DNA from: Christiangramia oceanisediminis
GTDB taxonomy: Bacteria; Bacteroidota; Bacteroidia; Flavobacteriales; Flavobacteriaceae
Reading direction: 5' to 3'
Length of the DNA: 64,000 nt
Assembly (NCBI RefSeq): GCF_022570735.2
Contig: NZ_JANCNS010000002.1
Location: forward strand, 1,054,001-1,118,000
The notes beneath the pieces were generated by a model, which worked only from the letters and a program-made list of their open reading frames with translations, made no database searches and was not told the origin of the DNA. Of this stretch, positions 44,063-53,243 are shown piece after piece (within the stretch, counting starts at the first letter, position 1; each line of letters opens with the position of its first letter). The position numbers were made by a program, and so were the translations under genes.

Positions 44063-44127
44063 CTTAGTTATTGAATTGACATGCCCGAAAGGGATTAAAA
44101 AAATTGATAATTCTAAACATTATTAAT

Positions 44128-47100
44128 ATGATTTGGAAAACTACTACTAGTAAAATTTCGGAAAAATTGAATTTTGGAGTGAGGCTCGCTTCGAGATCTC
44201 CGATGTTTGCAATACTTCTGATTTTCCTCCTCTTAGGATCATTGGACCTTAAGGCGCAAACCACCACTGAATGTGACATTATTGAAACGGGCTGCCCGCC
44301 AGATGATCTTTACGAGCCATGCGGAAATGTGACGGTAAATGATGTGCTAGGTAACTATATTACCTGGACCGCTCCCGATTACTCACTGGAATGTGGGGAT
44401 GGTAATACGTACCAGTATCAGATTTCCTTCGATCTTCCTGAAGGCCAGGAAGAATGCTGGGAATTCTATAAGGTTCAGAGAGTTGGAACAGGTTCTGGAG
44501 TTCTAAGGCTATGGAATTCTGATGGAAACGCGAGCGGTATAGCTGAAGTAACTACTCCTTCCTTTTATATGGATGATGTGGTTAATGCCTCTATGGATAT
44601 ATTCGCCGAGACCGGCCAGGACTTCAAGGTTGATGTCTTCCTTAAGGATGCTACTGGAGCTACCTCTGGAGTTCTTACCTCTTTCAACGTAAATGGAAAC
44701 GGCCAGTTAACTGAATATGATTTCAGCATTGACCCTGCAGGTTTCACTAATTCCGACGGAAAAGTATTTCGACTTTATTTCGAGTTCTCGGCTATTAATG
44801 GAACCAAACTAAGCAACAAGAACTATATCGAATTCATCACCATAGATGCCGGTTTATTTGGCTCTGCCTGCGCTGCCGAAGCGAATTTTGCGGTAGTTTC
44901 TACCCACAGCCCGGGTGACTTTTTCCCCGTTGGAACCACTACGGTTACTTATACAGCCACCTGTAACGGGTGTGCTCCTGTGATCCAGGAGACCTGTTCT
45001 TTTGACGTTACCGTTAACCCGGTACCAGAGGCTCCAGTTACCACAAGGACTACTTTGGAAGAATGTGCCCAGGATCCTATCCAAACCTTAAACGCTAATG
45101 ACGGACTAGCCGATCCTACCAACGTGGTTTGGTATGACGCAGCCCAGGAAGGAAATGTTGTTGAATCGCCAATTCTGAATAGTATTGGTAGCGTTACTTA
45201 CTATGCCGCAAGAGTGATCGATGGTTGTGCAAGTCTTGAAAGAACGGCTGTTACACTTACCTTGAATGAGGTACCAGCGAACCCTGATATCGATTCAACC
45301 ACCAATACCACCTGTGATCTTAATAATGGTAGTTTTAGCTTTAGCCTTGTAAACGGACTTACTTATACTATTACCGATTCAAATAATAACAATCTTTCTC
45401 ATTCTAACGGAACAGTTTCAAATCTTGCTGTTGGCACTTACTATGTTACCGCAAGTTCAACCAACTGTACTTCGGAAACTACCGAAGTAGTCATTGAAGC
45501 CACTCCTGATACTGAAGATCCTTCTTTAATTGTAGCTTCAGCTATATCACAAAATACCGATGCTGGTGTATGTTCAGCTGTGGTTAGTGTTCCGGATGCT
45601 ACTTTCAGCGATAATTGTGACGGAAGCAGCCTTTCCTATACATTTAGTGGAGCTACAACCGGTTCCGGAAACGGGCAGGTTGGAAATGCTACTTTTAATA
45701 AGGGACTTACCACGATCACTTACACCGTAACCGATGCGGCTGGAAATGAAGTTAGCGCGACAGTAGAAGTAACTATTACAGATAACGAAGATCCAGAGAT
45801 CACCGCGGCTGCTTCGTTCAGCGAATCGACCGATCCTGGACTTTGTACTGCTGAAGTAAGCGTACCTAACGCTTCTTTTGATGATAACTGTGAAGCCACG
45901 CTCACTTATGAATTGAGCGGCGCCACTACTGGTTCAGGAAACGGACAGGTTGGAAGCGTACAGCTTAACAAAGGTGTTACCACTATAACTTATACAGTTT
46001 CAGATGAAGCCGGGAACACTGCCCAGGCAAGTCTTGATGTGACGGTTAATGATAATGAAGATCCTACCATAAATCCTTCAGAAAATATAATTCAGGATGC
46101 TGATGCCGGAAGCTGTACCGCTTCGGTTATGGTTCCTGATGCCAGTTTTGACGATAACTGTCCTGACGCAACCATCTCTTACGAATTTAGTGGTGCTACT
46201 TCTGGTTCAGGAAACGGACAGGTTGGTACAAAAACCTTCAATTTAGGTACTACCACCATTCAGTATACCGTGATCGACGAGGCTGGAAACACAACTACTG
46301 CCAGCCTTGATGTTACTATCAACGACGAAGAAGCTCCTGAAATCACTGTAGGTTCCGATATTACTGAAACTACCGATGAGGGACTTTGTTCTGCTGCTAT
46401 CGCTATCCCTGATGCCAGTTTTGATGATAATTGTTCAGGCAGCAGCCTAGCTTACACCTTTACCGGAGCAACTACCGGTTCTGGAAACGGCCAGGTTGGT
46501 ACTGCCTCATTTAATAAGGGTACTACACAAATTAATTATACAGTTACCGATGCTGCCGGCAATACTGCTACTGCTAGTATAACTGTTACTGTAAGTGACG
46601 ATGAAGCTCCAGTTGTAGAAAGCATGGGCGACATCGATGTGGAAACCGATGCCGGTGTTTGTGGCGCGGTTGTTAACTTCGGAATGATTGGAGCTACCGA
46701 TAATTGCGGGGTTTCTTCAGTAGAAGTGATCGAAGGCCTGCCTTCTGGTTCTGTTTTCCCTGTAGGCACCACTACCGTGACCTGGGAAGTAACCGATGAA
46801 GCTGGTAATTCTACCACTACTTCTTTCACTGTAACAGTTACTGATAATGAAGCTCCTGTGATCACCTGTCCTGGCGGAAGAAATGTTCCAACTATGGAAG
46901 GTGAGGATTACGCGATCGTGAACTTTGACGATGCCGTTGCATCCGATAATTGTGATGTTAGCGTGACTCAAACAAAAGGAGCCCCATCTGGTTCTCAATT
47001 TAGCCTTGGTACTCACGAGATCGAATTCACGGCTACCGATGAAAATGGAAATACTTCTGTATGTAGTTTTACCATTAATGTAACCGACAGCGAAGCTCCG

Positions 47101-50100
47101 GTTATCAATTGTCCTTCAGACATCACCATGAATTCTGATAATGGACTATGCGGGGCCATCGTAACTTTCGATACTCCTGAAGCCACCGATAATTCCGGAA
47201 ATGTCACCGTAACTCAAACAGCAGGATTGCCTTCAGGATCTGAATTCCCTGTGGGTACTACCCTTATTACTTTTGAGGCTTCCGATGAAGACGGAAATTC
47301 TGTTAGCTGTAGCTTTAACGTAAGAGTGACCGACAATGAAGCGCCGGTGATCAACTGTCCGGACGACATCACTTTAGGTTCTGAAGAAGGAAGCTGTTCA
47401 GCATCCCTTGCAAATATTGAACTTGGAATGGCTACAGCAACCGATAACTGTGATGGTGAGATCACTATCACCAATAACGCACCTTCGGTATTTCCTTTAG
47501 GTGAAACCATTGTTACCTGGACTGCCAGGGACGAAGCTGGAAATACTACCCAATGCGAGCAAACAGTAACCATCGAAGACAGGGAAGCTCCTAGTATTAC
47601 GAATTGTGCTCCTGATCGAACTATTTCAGCCGATGCCGGAATATGTTCAGCTTCTGAAGTGGATCTTGGAACTGTAACCGCAACCGATAACTGCAGCGGC
47701 GAATTAACGATCACTAACGATGCGCCTGAGGTATTCGAATTAGGGGAAACTATCGTAACCTGGACCGTTACCGACCTTGCCGGAAACTTCTCGACCTGTA
47801 CTCAGACAATCATTGTGGAGGATACGGAAGATCCGGTGATCACAAGCTGCCCAGCAACTGTTACTGTTTCTTCAGATGAAGGTCTTTGTTCAGCATCTAA
47901 TGTTGATCTTGGTAACCTGGAAGCTACTGATAATTGCGACACCAATCTTGAAATAACCAATAACGCACCTTCAGTTTTTGAACTGGGTGAAACCATAGTT
48001 ACCTGGACCGTTACCGATGAGTCTGGTAATGAAACCACCTGTACTCAAACCGTGATCGTTGAAGATAACGAAGCTCCGGTTGTAGAGAACATGGAAAATA
48101 TTGAAGTAAATAATGATGCCGGTGAATGCGGTGCCGTTGTAAACTTTAACATGATAGGCGCTACCGATAACTGCGAGATCGAATCGGTACGAGTGATCGA
48201 AGGATTTGAATCTGGAGCCATGTTCCCTGTAGGAACTACACAAGTTACCTGGGAGGTAACCGATGCTTCTGGAAATTCTACTACCGCTTCTTTCAACGTG
48301 ACCGTGAACGATACCGAAGCTCCAATGATAACTACCTGTCCGGCTGATCTTACGATCGACGCCGATGCGGGAATGTGTACAGCTTCAGAAGTCAACCTTG
48401 GAAGCCTTGTCGCCAGCGATAACTGCAGCGGTGACCTAACGATCACTAATGATGCTCCAGAGGTATTCAATGCAGGTGAAACTGTAGTTACCTGGACTGT
48501 TACCGATGTTGCCGGAAACTCTTCAACCTGTACTCAAACAGTGAATGTTCTGGACAATGAAGCTCCGGTTATCACCTCCTGCCCTGCTACTGTAACGGTT
48601 TCTTCAGATGAAGGACTATGTTCAGCTTCAGGAGTAGATCTTGGTGAACTTACCGTGACCGACAATTGTAATGCTGATCTTGAAATCAGCAATAACGCGC
48701 CTTCAGTTTTTGAACTTGGAGAAACTATCGTTACCTGGACGGTGACCGATGACGCAGGAAATGAAACTACCTGTACTCAAACTGTGATCGTTGAAGATAC
48801 CGAAGCTCCTGTGGTTGAAACTATGGGTGATATCGAAATGACAACCGATGCCGGTGAATGTGGAGCTGTTGTAAACTTTAACATGATCGGCGCTACCGAT
48901 AATTGCGAGATCGCAAGTGTAGAGGTGATCGAAGGCTTTGAATCCGGATCTCTTTTCCCTATTGGAACTACTGAAGTTACCTGGGAAGTGACCGATGCTT
49001 CAGGAAATACTACCACTACTTCTTTCACTGTGACTGTGATCGATGATGAAACGCCTGTTCTTAGCTGTCCTGGTGATATGACCGTGGCTACCGAAGAAGG
49101 TGAAAGCTATGCCATCGTGACTTTCGATCCAGCCAGCGTAACAGATAATTGTAACGCGACTGTTGAGCAAACCAAAGGTCCTGCCTCTGGTTCTCAATTT
49201 GCGATAGGTGAATACGAAATTGAATTCACAGCTACCGATGATAGTGGAAATACTTCGGTATGTACATTTAGCATAACAGTAACCGATGGAGAACCACCGG
49301 TGATCAGCTGTCCTGCTGATATCAATATGGATTCTGACGAAGGTCTTTGCGGTGCAGTTGTAAACTTTGAACTGCCTGTAGCTTCTGATAATTCAGGAGA
49401 GGTGACCCTGGTTCAAACCGGAGGACCTGCAAGCGGTGAAGTATTCCCTGTAGGAACCACTACTGTTACTTTTACAGCGACAGATGCTGATAATAATTCG
49501 GTTAGCTGTTCATTCGATGTTACTGTAAATGATGCTGAAGCACCAGCGATAAGCTGTCCAGCTGATATCACTATTGGATCTGAAACCGATATGTGTTCAG
49601 CTTCACTTGAAAATATCGAGCTTGGAATGGCTACCGCTACCGATAATTATGACGAAGAAATAACTATTACCAACAATGCTCCTGAAGTATTCCCATTAGG
49701 AACTACGGAAGTGGTTTGGACCGCGACCGATGCTGCCGGAAATTCTTCAAGCTGTACTCAACTGGTAACTGTTGAAGATAACCAGGCACCGGTAATCACC
49801 GAATGTGCTGCTCCTGTTAGCGTTTCTGCTGATGCAGGAATTTGTTCAGCTGCTGAAGTTAATCTTGGTTCACTGATGGCTACCGATAATTGTGATACTC
49901 AGCTTAGCATCACCAATAATGCTCCGGAAGTATTTGAATTGGGTGAAACCATCGTAACCTGGACTGTTGAAGATAATGCAGGAAATACTACTACCTGTAC
50001 TCAAACAGTAACAGTAACCGATGATGAGGCACCAGTGATCACCGAATGTCCAGCTTCAGTTACTGTAGCTGCCGATGCAGGACTTTGTTCAGCTTCTGAA

Positions 50101-52302
50101 GTTGATCTTGGAATGTTAACCGCTTCTGATAATTGTGATTCTGAAGTTAATATTACTAACGACGCTCCTGAAGTTTTCGAACTTGGAGACACCGTTGTAA
50201 CCTGGACAGTAACAGACGAAGCTGGAAATAGCAGCAGCTGTACACAAACAGTTACCGTGATAGATGACCAGGCTCCTATAGTTGAGGAAATGGATGACAT
50301 CAGCGTTGATACTGATCCTGGAAGCTGTGGTGTCATAGTAGAATTTGGAATGATAGGCGCAGATGATAATTGTGAACTGACTTCAGTAGAAGTAACCGAA
50401 GGTTTGACCTCTGGATCTGAATTCCCTGTGGGAACCACTACCGTTACCTGGACTGCGACCGATGCTTCAGGAAACACTACTACTTCAAGCTTCACCGTAA
50501 CTGTAACAGATACCGAAGCTCCTGTAGTAAGCTGTCCTGAAGGTCTTACCGTGAGCACGATGGAAGGAGAAGATTACGCGATCGTTGATTTCGCCCCGGC
50601 TACAGCCACTGATAACTGTGAAGTTAGCGTTGAGCAAACTGCCGGTCCGGTTTCAGGATCCCAGTTCCCGCTTGGAACTACCACAGTCACTTTCACCGCT
50701 ACTGATGCCGCTGGAAATACTACCGAATGTAGTTTCAGCATTACCGTTGAAGATACTGAAGCTCCTAACCTAAGCTGTCCAGATGATATGGAAATGGGCG
50801 TGGATGCCGGAGTATGTGGTGCAGTTGTGGAATTTGAAATGCCAGCTGTAAGCGATAATTCAGGAAACGTTGAATTGGTTCAAACTGGAGGACCTGCCAG
50901 TGGAGAAGAATTCCCTGTAGGAACTACTACCGTATCCTTTACTGCTACCGATGAAGCTGGAAATACCGCCACCTGTAGCTTTACCGTAACCATAAACGAT
51001 GATGAAGCTCCTGAGATCGAGCAAAAAGATGATATAACCGTTAATACCGATGCAGGAAGTTGCGGCGCTGTAGTAGATTACACCGCTCCGGTAGCCAGTG
51101 ATAATTGTGGAATTGAAAGTCTTGTACTTACCGACGGATTGAATTCAGGTTCTGAATTCCCTATCGGTGAAACCATGATCACCTATGTTGCTACCGACAG
51201 CAATGGAAATACTGCTACTTCAAGCTTTACCGTAACCGTGGTAGATAATGAGGCACCAGCCATTGAGTGTCCTGAAAACATAGACCTGATAGTAGAAATA
51301 GGTACAACCTCTGCCATTGTTGAGTATGACGCTGTAATTACAAGTGATAATTGCGAAGGAACCACGGTAGAACTAATCGAAGGATTTGCTTCTGGTGAAG
51401 AGTTCCCGCTAGGCAGCACTACTGTAACTTACAGGGTAACCGATGCAGCAGGAAACACGGCAGAATGTTCGTTCATAGTTAACATAGCAGAAGAGAATCT
51501 TCCAAATCCGCCTGCAGCTCCCGTAGCCAACATTAGCGTTGAGGCAACCTGTGCAGATCCGTTTGGAACGATCACAGTAGATACTCAGGAAGGTCTTACC
51601 TACAGTATAGACGGTGAGAACTACCAGGAAAGCGGAGTATTTGACATGCTTGAGCCTGGAACTTACGAAGTGACCGCCAGAGATGAATTCGGGCAGGTAT
51701 CTGGCGTAACCGTGATCACTATTGATGAGCCGGTTGCCCAAGAGATCAACGTAGCTCCCGATCCTAATTTGTGTGTTACCAATGGAGTTTTTGATCTGTT
51801 CGATCTATTACAGGGAGAAGTTGATGAATCAGGAACCTGGGAGGACACCGATAATACCGGAGCTCTGGACAGTGGATTCATCGATACCGAAGAAATGGAA
51901 CTGGGCACTTATATCTTCACCTATGTAATTGAAGGTACCTGTCCATCAACCACAGAGGTTCTGGTAACCATTAATGATGACTGTGTGGTATTACCATGTA
52001 CGCTTAACGATATAAGAGAAAGTATTTCCAAGGCAGTTACTCCTAACGGAGACAACAGGAACGACTTCTTTGAAGTAGACCTGGATACCGATTGCGGATT
52101 TACTTATGACCTTAAAATATTCAACCGTTGGGGCGCGAAGGTATTCGAAGCTCAGAACTACCAGAACAACTGGGATGGTTATTCTGAAAGCTCATTTACC
52201 AGCTCTAACCAGTTGCCGTCTGGAACCTACTACTATGTACTTGAAATACGCAACAGCGAATTCGAGCCAATACAAGGATATATCTACTTAGGAACAAAAT
52301 AA
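44128..52302 (+). CDS. Giant HYR-repeat surface adhesin with type B T9SS sorting domain
   Basis: A 2724-residue exported protein. A long signal sequence (positive N-region, then hydrophobic FAILLIFLLLGSLDL, ending KAQ) is at residues about 1-46. The N-terminal domain (about 50-300, Cys-rich) and two Ig-like units (about 300-460) precede 24 tandem HYR modules (residues 463-2458). Each HYR module is about 82-93 residues, begins D-x-E-A/D-P, has a C-S/G-A...D-N-C core and ends with T-D-x-x-G-N...V-T-V. A further beta domain follows. The last 100 residues, with VTPNGDNRNDFFEV, IFNRWGAKVFEA and LPSGTYYYVLEI, are the gliding-motility-type C-terminal (type B) signal for T9SS export. The downstream porP/sprF and ompA genes support a SprB-like role in adhesion or gliding. 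ATG 44128 was chosen over an upstream TTG at 44104. Confidence 0.93.
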   Translation: MIWKTTTSKISEKLNFGVRLASRSPMFAILLIFLLLGSLDLKAQTTTECDIIETGCPPDDLYEPCGNVTVNDVLGNYITWTAPDYSLECGDGNTYQYQISFDLPEGQEECWEFYKVQRVGTGSGVLRLWNSDGNASGIAEVTTPSFYMDDVVNASMDIFAETGQDFKVDVFLKDATGATSGVLTSFNVNGNGQLTEYDFSIDPAGFTNSDGKVFRLYFEFSAINGTKLSNKNYIEFITIDAGLFGSACAAEANFAVVSTHSPGDFFPVGTTTVTYTATCNGCAPVIQETCSFDVTVNPVPEAPVTTRTTLEECAQDPIQTLNANDGLADPTNVVWYDAAQEGNVVESPILNSIGSVTYYAARVIDGCASLERTAVTLTLNEVPANPDIDSTTNTTCDLNNGSFSFSLVNGLTYTITDSNNNNLSHSNGTVSNLAVGTYYVTASSTNCTSETTEVVIEATPDTEDPSLIVASAISQNTDAGVCSAVVSVPDATFSDNCDGSSLSYTFSGATTGSGNGQVGNATFNKGLTTITYTVTDAAGNEVSATVEVTITDNEDPEITAAASFSESTDPGLCTAEVSVPNASFDDNCEATLTYELSGATTGSGNGQVGSVQLNKGVTTITYTVSDEAGNTAQASLDVTVNDNEDPTINPSENIIQDADAGSCTASVMVPDASFDDNCPDATISYEFSGATSGSGNGQVGTKTFNLGTTTIQYTVIDEAGNTTTASLDVTINDEEAPEITVGSDITETTDEGLCSAAIAIPDASFDDNCSGSSLAYTFTGATTGSGNGQVGTASFNKGTTQINYTVTDAAGNTATASITVTVSDDEAPVVESMGDIDVETDAGVCGAVVNFGMIGATDNCGVSSVEVIEGLPSGSVFPVGTTTVTWEVTDEAGNSTTTSFTVTVTDNEAPVITCPGGRNVPTMEGEDYAIVNFDDAVASDNCDVSVTQTKGAPSGSQFSLGTHEIEFTATDENGNTSVCSFTINVTDSEAPVINCPSDITMNSDNGLCGAIVTFDTPEATDNSGNVTVTQTAGLPSGSEFPVGTTLITFEASDEDGNSVSCSFNVRVTDNEAPVINCPDDITLGSEEGSCSASLANIELGMATATDNCDGEITITNNAPSVFPLGETIVTWTARDEAGNTTQCEQTVTIEDREAPSITNCAPDRTISADAGICSASEVDLGTVTATDNCSGELTITNDAPEVFELGETIVTWTVTDLAGNFSTCTQTIIVEDTEDPVITSCPATVTVSSDEGLCSASNVDLGNLEATDNCDTNLEITNNAPSVFELGETIVTWTVTDESGNETTCTQTVIVEDNEAPVVENMENIEVNNDAGECGAVVNFNMIGATDNCEIESVRVIEGFESGAMFPVGTTQVTWEVTDASGNSTTASFNVTVNDTEAPMITTCPADLTIDADAGMCTASEVNLGSLVASDNCSGDLTITNDAPEVFNAGETVVTWTVTDVAGNSSTCTQTVNVLDNEAPVITSCPATVTVSSDEGLCSASGVDLGELTVTDNCNADLEISNNAPSVFELGETIVTWTVTDDAGNETTCTQTVIVEDTEAPVVETMGDIEMTTDAGECGAVVNFNMIGATDNCEIASVEVIEGFESGSLFPIGTTEVTWEVTDASGNTTTTSFTVTVIDDETPVLSCPGDMTVATEEGESYAIVTFDPASVTDNCNATVEQTKGPASGSQFAIGEYEIEFTATDDSGNTSVCTFSITVTDGEPPVISCPADINMDSDEGLCGAVVNFELPVASDNSGEVTLVQTGGPASGEVFPVGTTTVTFTATDADNNSVSCSFDVTVNDAEAPAISCPADITIGSETDMCSASLENIELGMATATDNYDEEITITNNAPEVFPLGTTEVVWTATDAAGNSSSCTQLVTVEDNQAPVITECAAPVSVSADAGICSAAEVNLGSLMATDNCDTQLSITNNAPEVFELGETIVTWTVEDNAGNTTTCTQTVTVTDDEAPVITECPASVTVAADAGLCSASEVDLGMLTASDNCDSEVNITNDAPEVFELGDTVVTWTVTDEAGNSSSCTQTVTVIDDQAPIVEEMDDISVDTDPGSCGVIVEFGMIGADDNCELTSVEVTEGLTSGSEFPVGTTTVTWTATDASGNTTTSSFTVTVTDTEAPVVSCPEGLTVSTMEGEDYAIVDFAPATATDNCEVSVEQTAGPVSGSQFPLGTTTVTFTATDAAGNTTECSFSITVEDTEAPNLSCPDDMEMGVDAGVCGAVVEFEMPAVSDNSGNVELVQTGGPASGEEFPVGTTTVSFTATDEAGNTATCSFTVTINDDEAPEIEQKDDITVNTDAGSCGAVVDYTAPVASDNCGIESLVLTDGLNSGSEFPIGETMITYVATDSNGNTATSSFTVTVVDNEAPAIECPENIDLIVEIGTTSAIVEYDAVITSDNCEGTTVELIEGFASGEEFPLGSTTVTYRVTDAAGNTAECSFIVNIAEENLPNPPAAPVANISVEATCADPFGTITVDTQEGLTYSIDGENYQESGVFDMLEPGTYEVTARDEFGQVSGVTVITIDEPVAQEINVAPDPNLCVTNGVFDLFDLLQGEVDESGTWEDTDNTGALDSGFIDTEEMELGTYIFTYVIEGTCPSTTEVLVTINDDCVVLPCTLNDIRESISKAVTPNGDNRNDFFEVDLDTDCGFTYDLKIFNRWGAKVFEAQNYQNNWDGYSESSFTSSNQLPSGTYYYVLEIRNSEFEPIQGYIYLGTK
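45514..51500 (+). repeat. Tandem array of 24 HYR modules with super-repeat
   Basis: Modules of about 246 bp (longer, about 270 bp, in the first four). By sequence type the order after the four opening modules is A-B-C-D-E-F, A-E-F, A-B-C-D-E-F, A-B-C, A-B. Type A modules (V-V-x-x-M-x-x-I start and N-F-x-M-I-G-A core) begin at 46603, 48070, 48802, 50269 and 51004, spaced 1467, 732, 1467 and 735 bp. Confidence 0.85.
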
Positions 52303-52314
52303 AAAAGGGAAACC

Positions 52315-53226
52315 ATGAAAAAAGTATATTTAATCATATTGATTTTATTTGTTGCAGCCCCAGGATTTTCGCAACAGCTCCCTCAATTCACGCAGTATAT
52401 GTATAATACGATCTCTATTAACCCTGCCTATGCAGGTAGCAGAGATGGATTTTCGATTGTTGGTCTTCACAGAAGTCAGTGGGCCGATTTTGAAGGAGCT
52501 CCCACAACCCAAACCCTCTCGGTTCATTCTCCGCTGAGTAATGACAAGGTGGGATTAGGATTGTCTATTATTAATGATAATGCGGGTTATGAAAATTACA
52601 CTTATGCATACGGTGATTTCTCCTACAGGCTGGATCTTAGCGAAGATGTGACCTTAAGGCTGGGATTAAAAGCCGGTATGAGTTATTATAATCTTGAAGA
52701 TGAACTGTTCACTGAGCCAGATGTTCTGAATGACCCATTTTTTCAGGACCAGTTAAATCGGTGGACTCCAAATTTCGGGCTAGGTTTTTATTTGTCGTCC
52801 CAGAACTGGTATATAGGAGGTTCTGCTCCTAAACTAATCAACAATGACAATAATGAGTTTAGTGAATATTTGGCTCTGGAACAGGTTCATTATTATTTAA
52901 CAGGGGGATATGTTTTCGATCTAAGCGAAAACGTAAAATTAAGACCCACTACCCTGCTTAAAGCTACCAATGGAGCTCCGCTTTCGGTAGATATTTCGGC
53001 AACCACCATATTCAATGAGAAATTCTACCTGGGAGCCAATTATCGAATCGATGATGCCATAGGCGGATTCGTGGATATTCAGCTTTTTGATGGTTTTCGT
53101 GCCGGTTATGCCTATGAATACCCAATTTCAGATATAAGACCTTATACTTCAGGTTCCCACGAGATCCTGTTGATCTATGAATTCAGATTTAAAAAGACCA
53201 GGTACAAATCACCCCGTTTCTTCTAA
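52315..53226 (+). CDS. PorP/SprF family T9SS outer membrane protein
   Basis: A 303-residue outer membrane beta-barrel of the PorP/SprF family, which in gliding Bacteroidota pairs with type B T9SS substrates and is needed to export or display them. The signal peptide is residues 1-20 (ending PGFSQ). The diagnostic start QLPQFTQYMYNTISINPAYAGSRDGFSIVGLHRSQW is present in two blocks, followed by the typical PLSNDKVGLGLSIINDNAGYE. The C-terminus ends with strand LLIYEFRFKK and a short basic tail. It starts 12 bp after the adhesin stop, so the two are co-transcribed; this mirrors sprB-sprF of gliding species. Confidence 0.95.
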   Translation: MKKVYLIILILFVAAPGFSQQLPQFTQYMYNTISINPAYAGSRDGFSIVGLHRSQWADFEGAPTTQTLSVHSPLSNDKVGLGLSIINDNAGYENYTYAYGDFSYRLDLSEDVTLRLGLKAGMSYYNLEDELFTEPDVLNDPFFQDQLNRWTPNFGLGFYLSSQNWYIGGSAPKLINNDNNEFSEYLALEQVHYYLTGGYVFDLSENVKLRPTTLLKATNGAPLSVDISATTIFNEKFYLGANYRIDDAIGGFVDIQLFDGFRAGYAYEYPISDIRPYTSGSHEILLIYEFRFKKTRYKSPRFF

Positions 53227-53243
53227 TCTAAAGCCTGTTTATT

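Larger units (their letters stand above)
43598..44127 (+). other. Long AT-rich leader region of the adhesin operon
   Basis: About 530 bp without a credible gene between the pdxH promoter and the adhesin start. It is clearly more AT-rich than the neighbouring genes and holds three hairpins reported separately. No good TAnnTTTG box was found on the plus strand, so the adhesin promoter is not located. Confidence 0.6.

Noticed and set aside
45500-51500. CRISPR-like direct repeats in the 45.5-51.5 kb region
   Set aside because: The repeats are coding HYR modules of about 246 bp in one continuous frame, with no short repeat-spacer pattern.
46536-51908. Long antisense frames of 60-185 codons opposite the adhesin
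   Set aside because: They recur with the module repeats and have Ser/Thr/Val-rich products. They are shadows of the repeated coding sequence, not genes.
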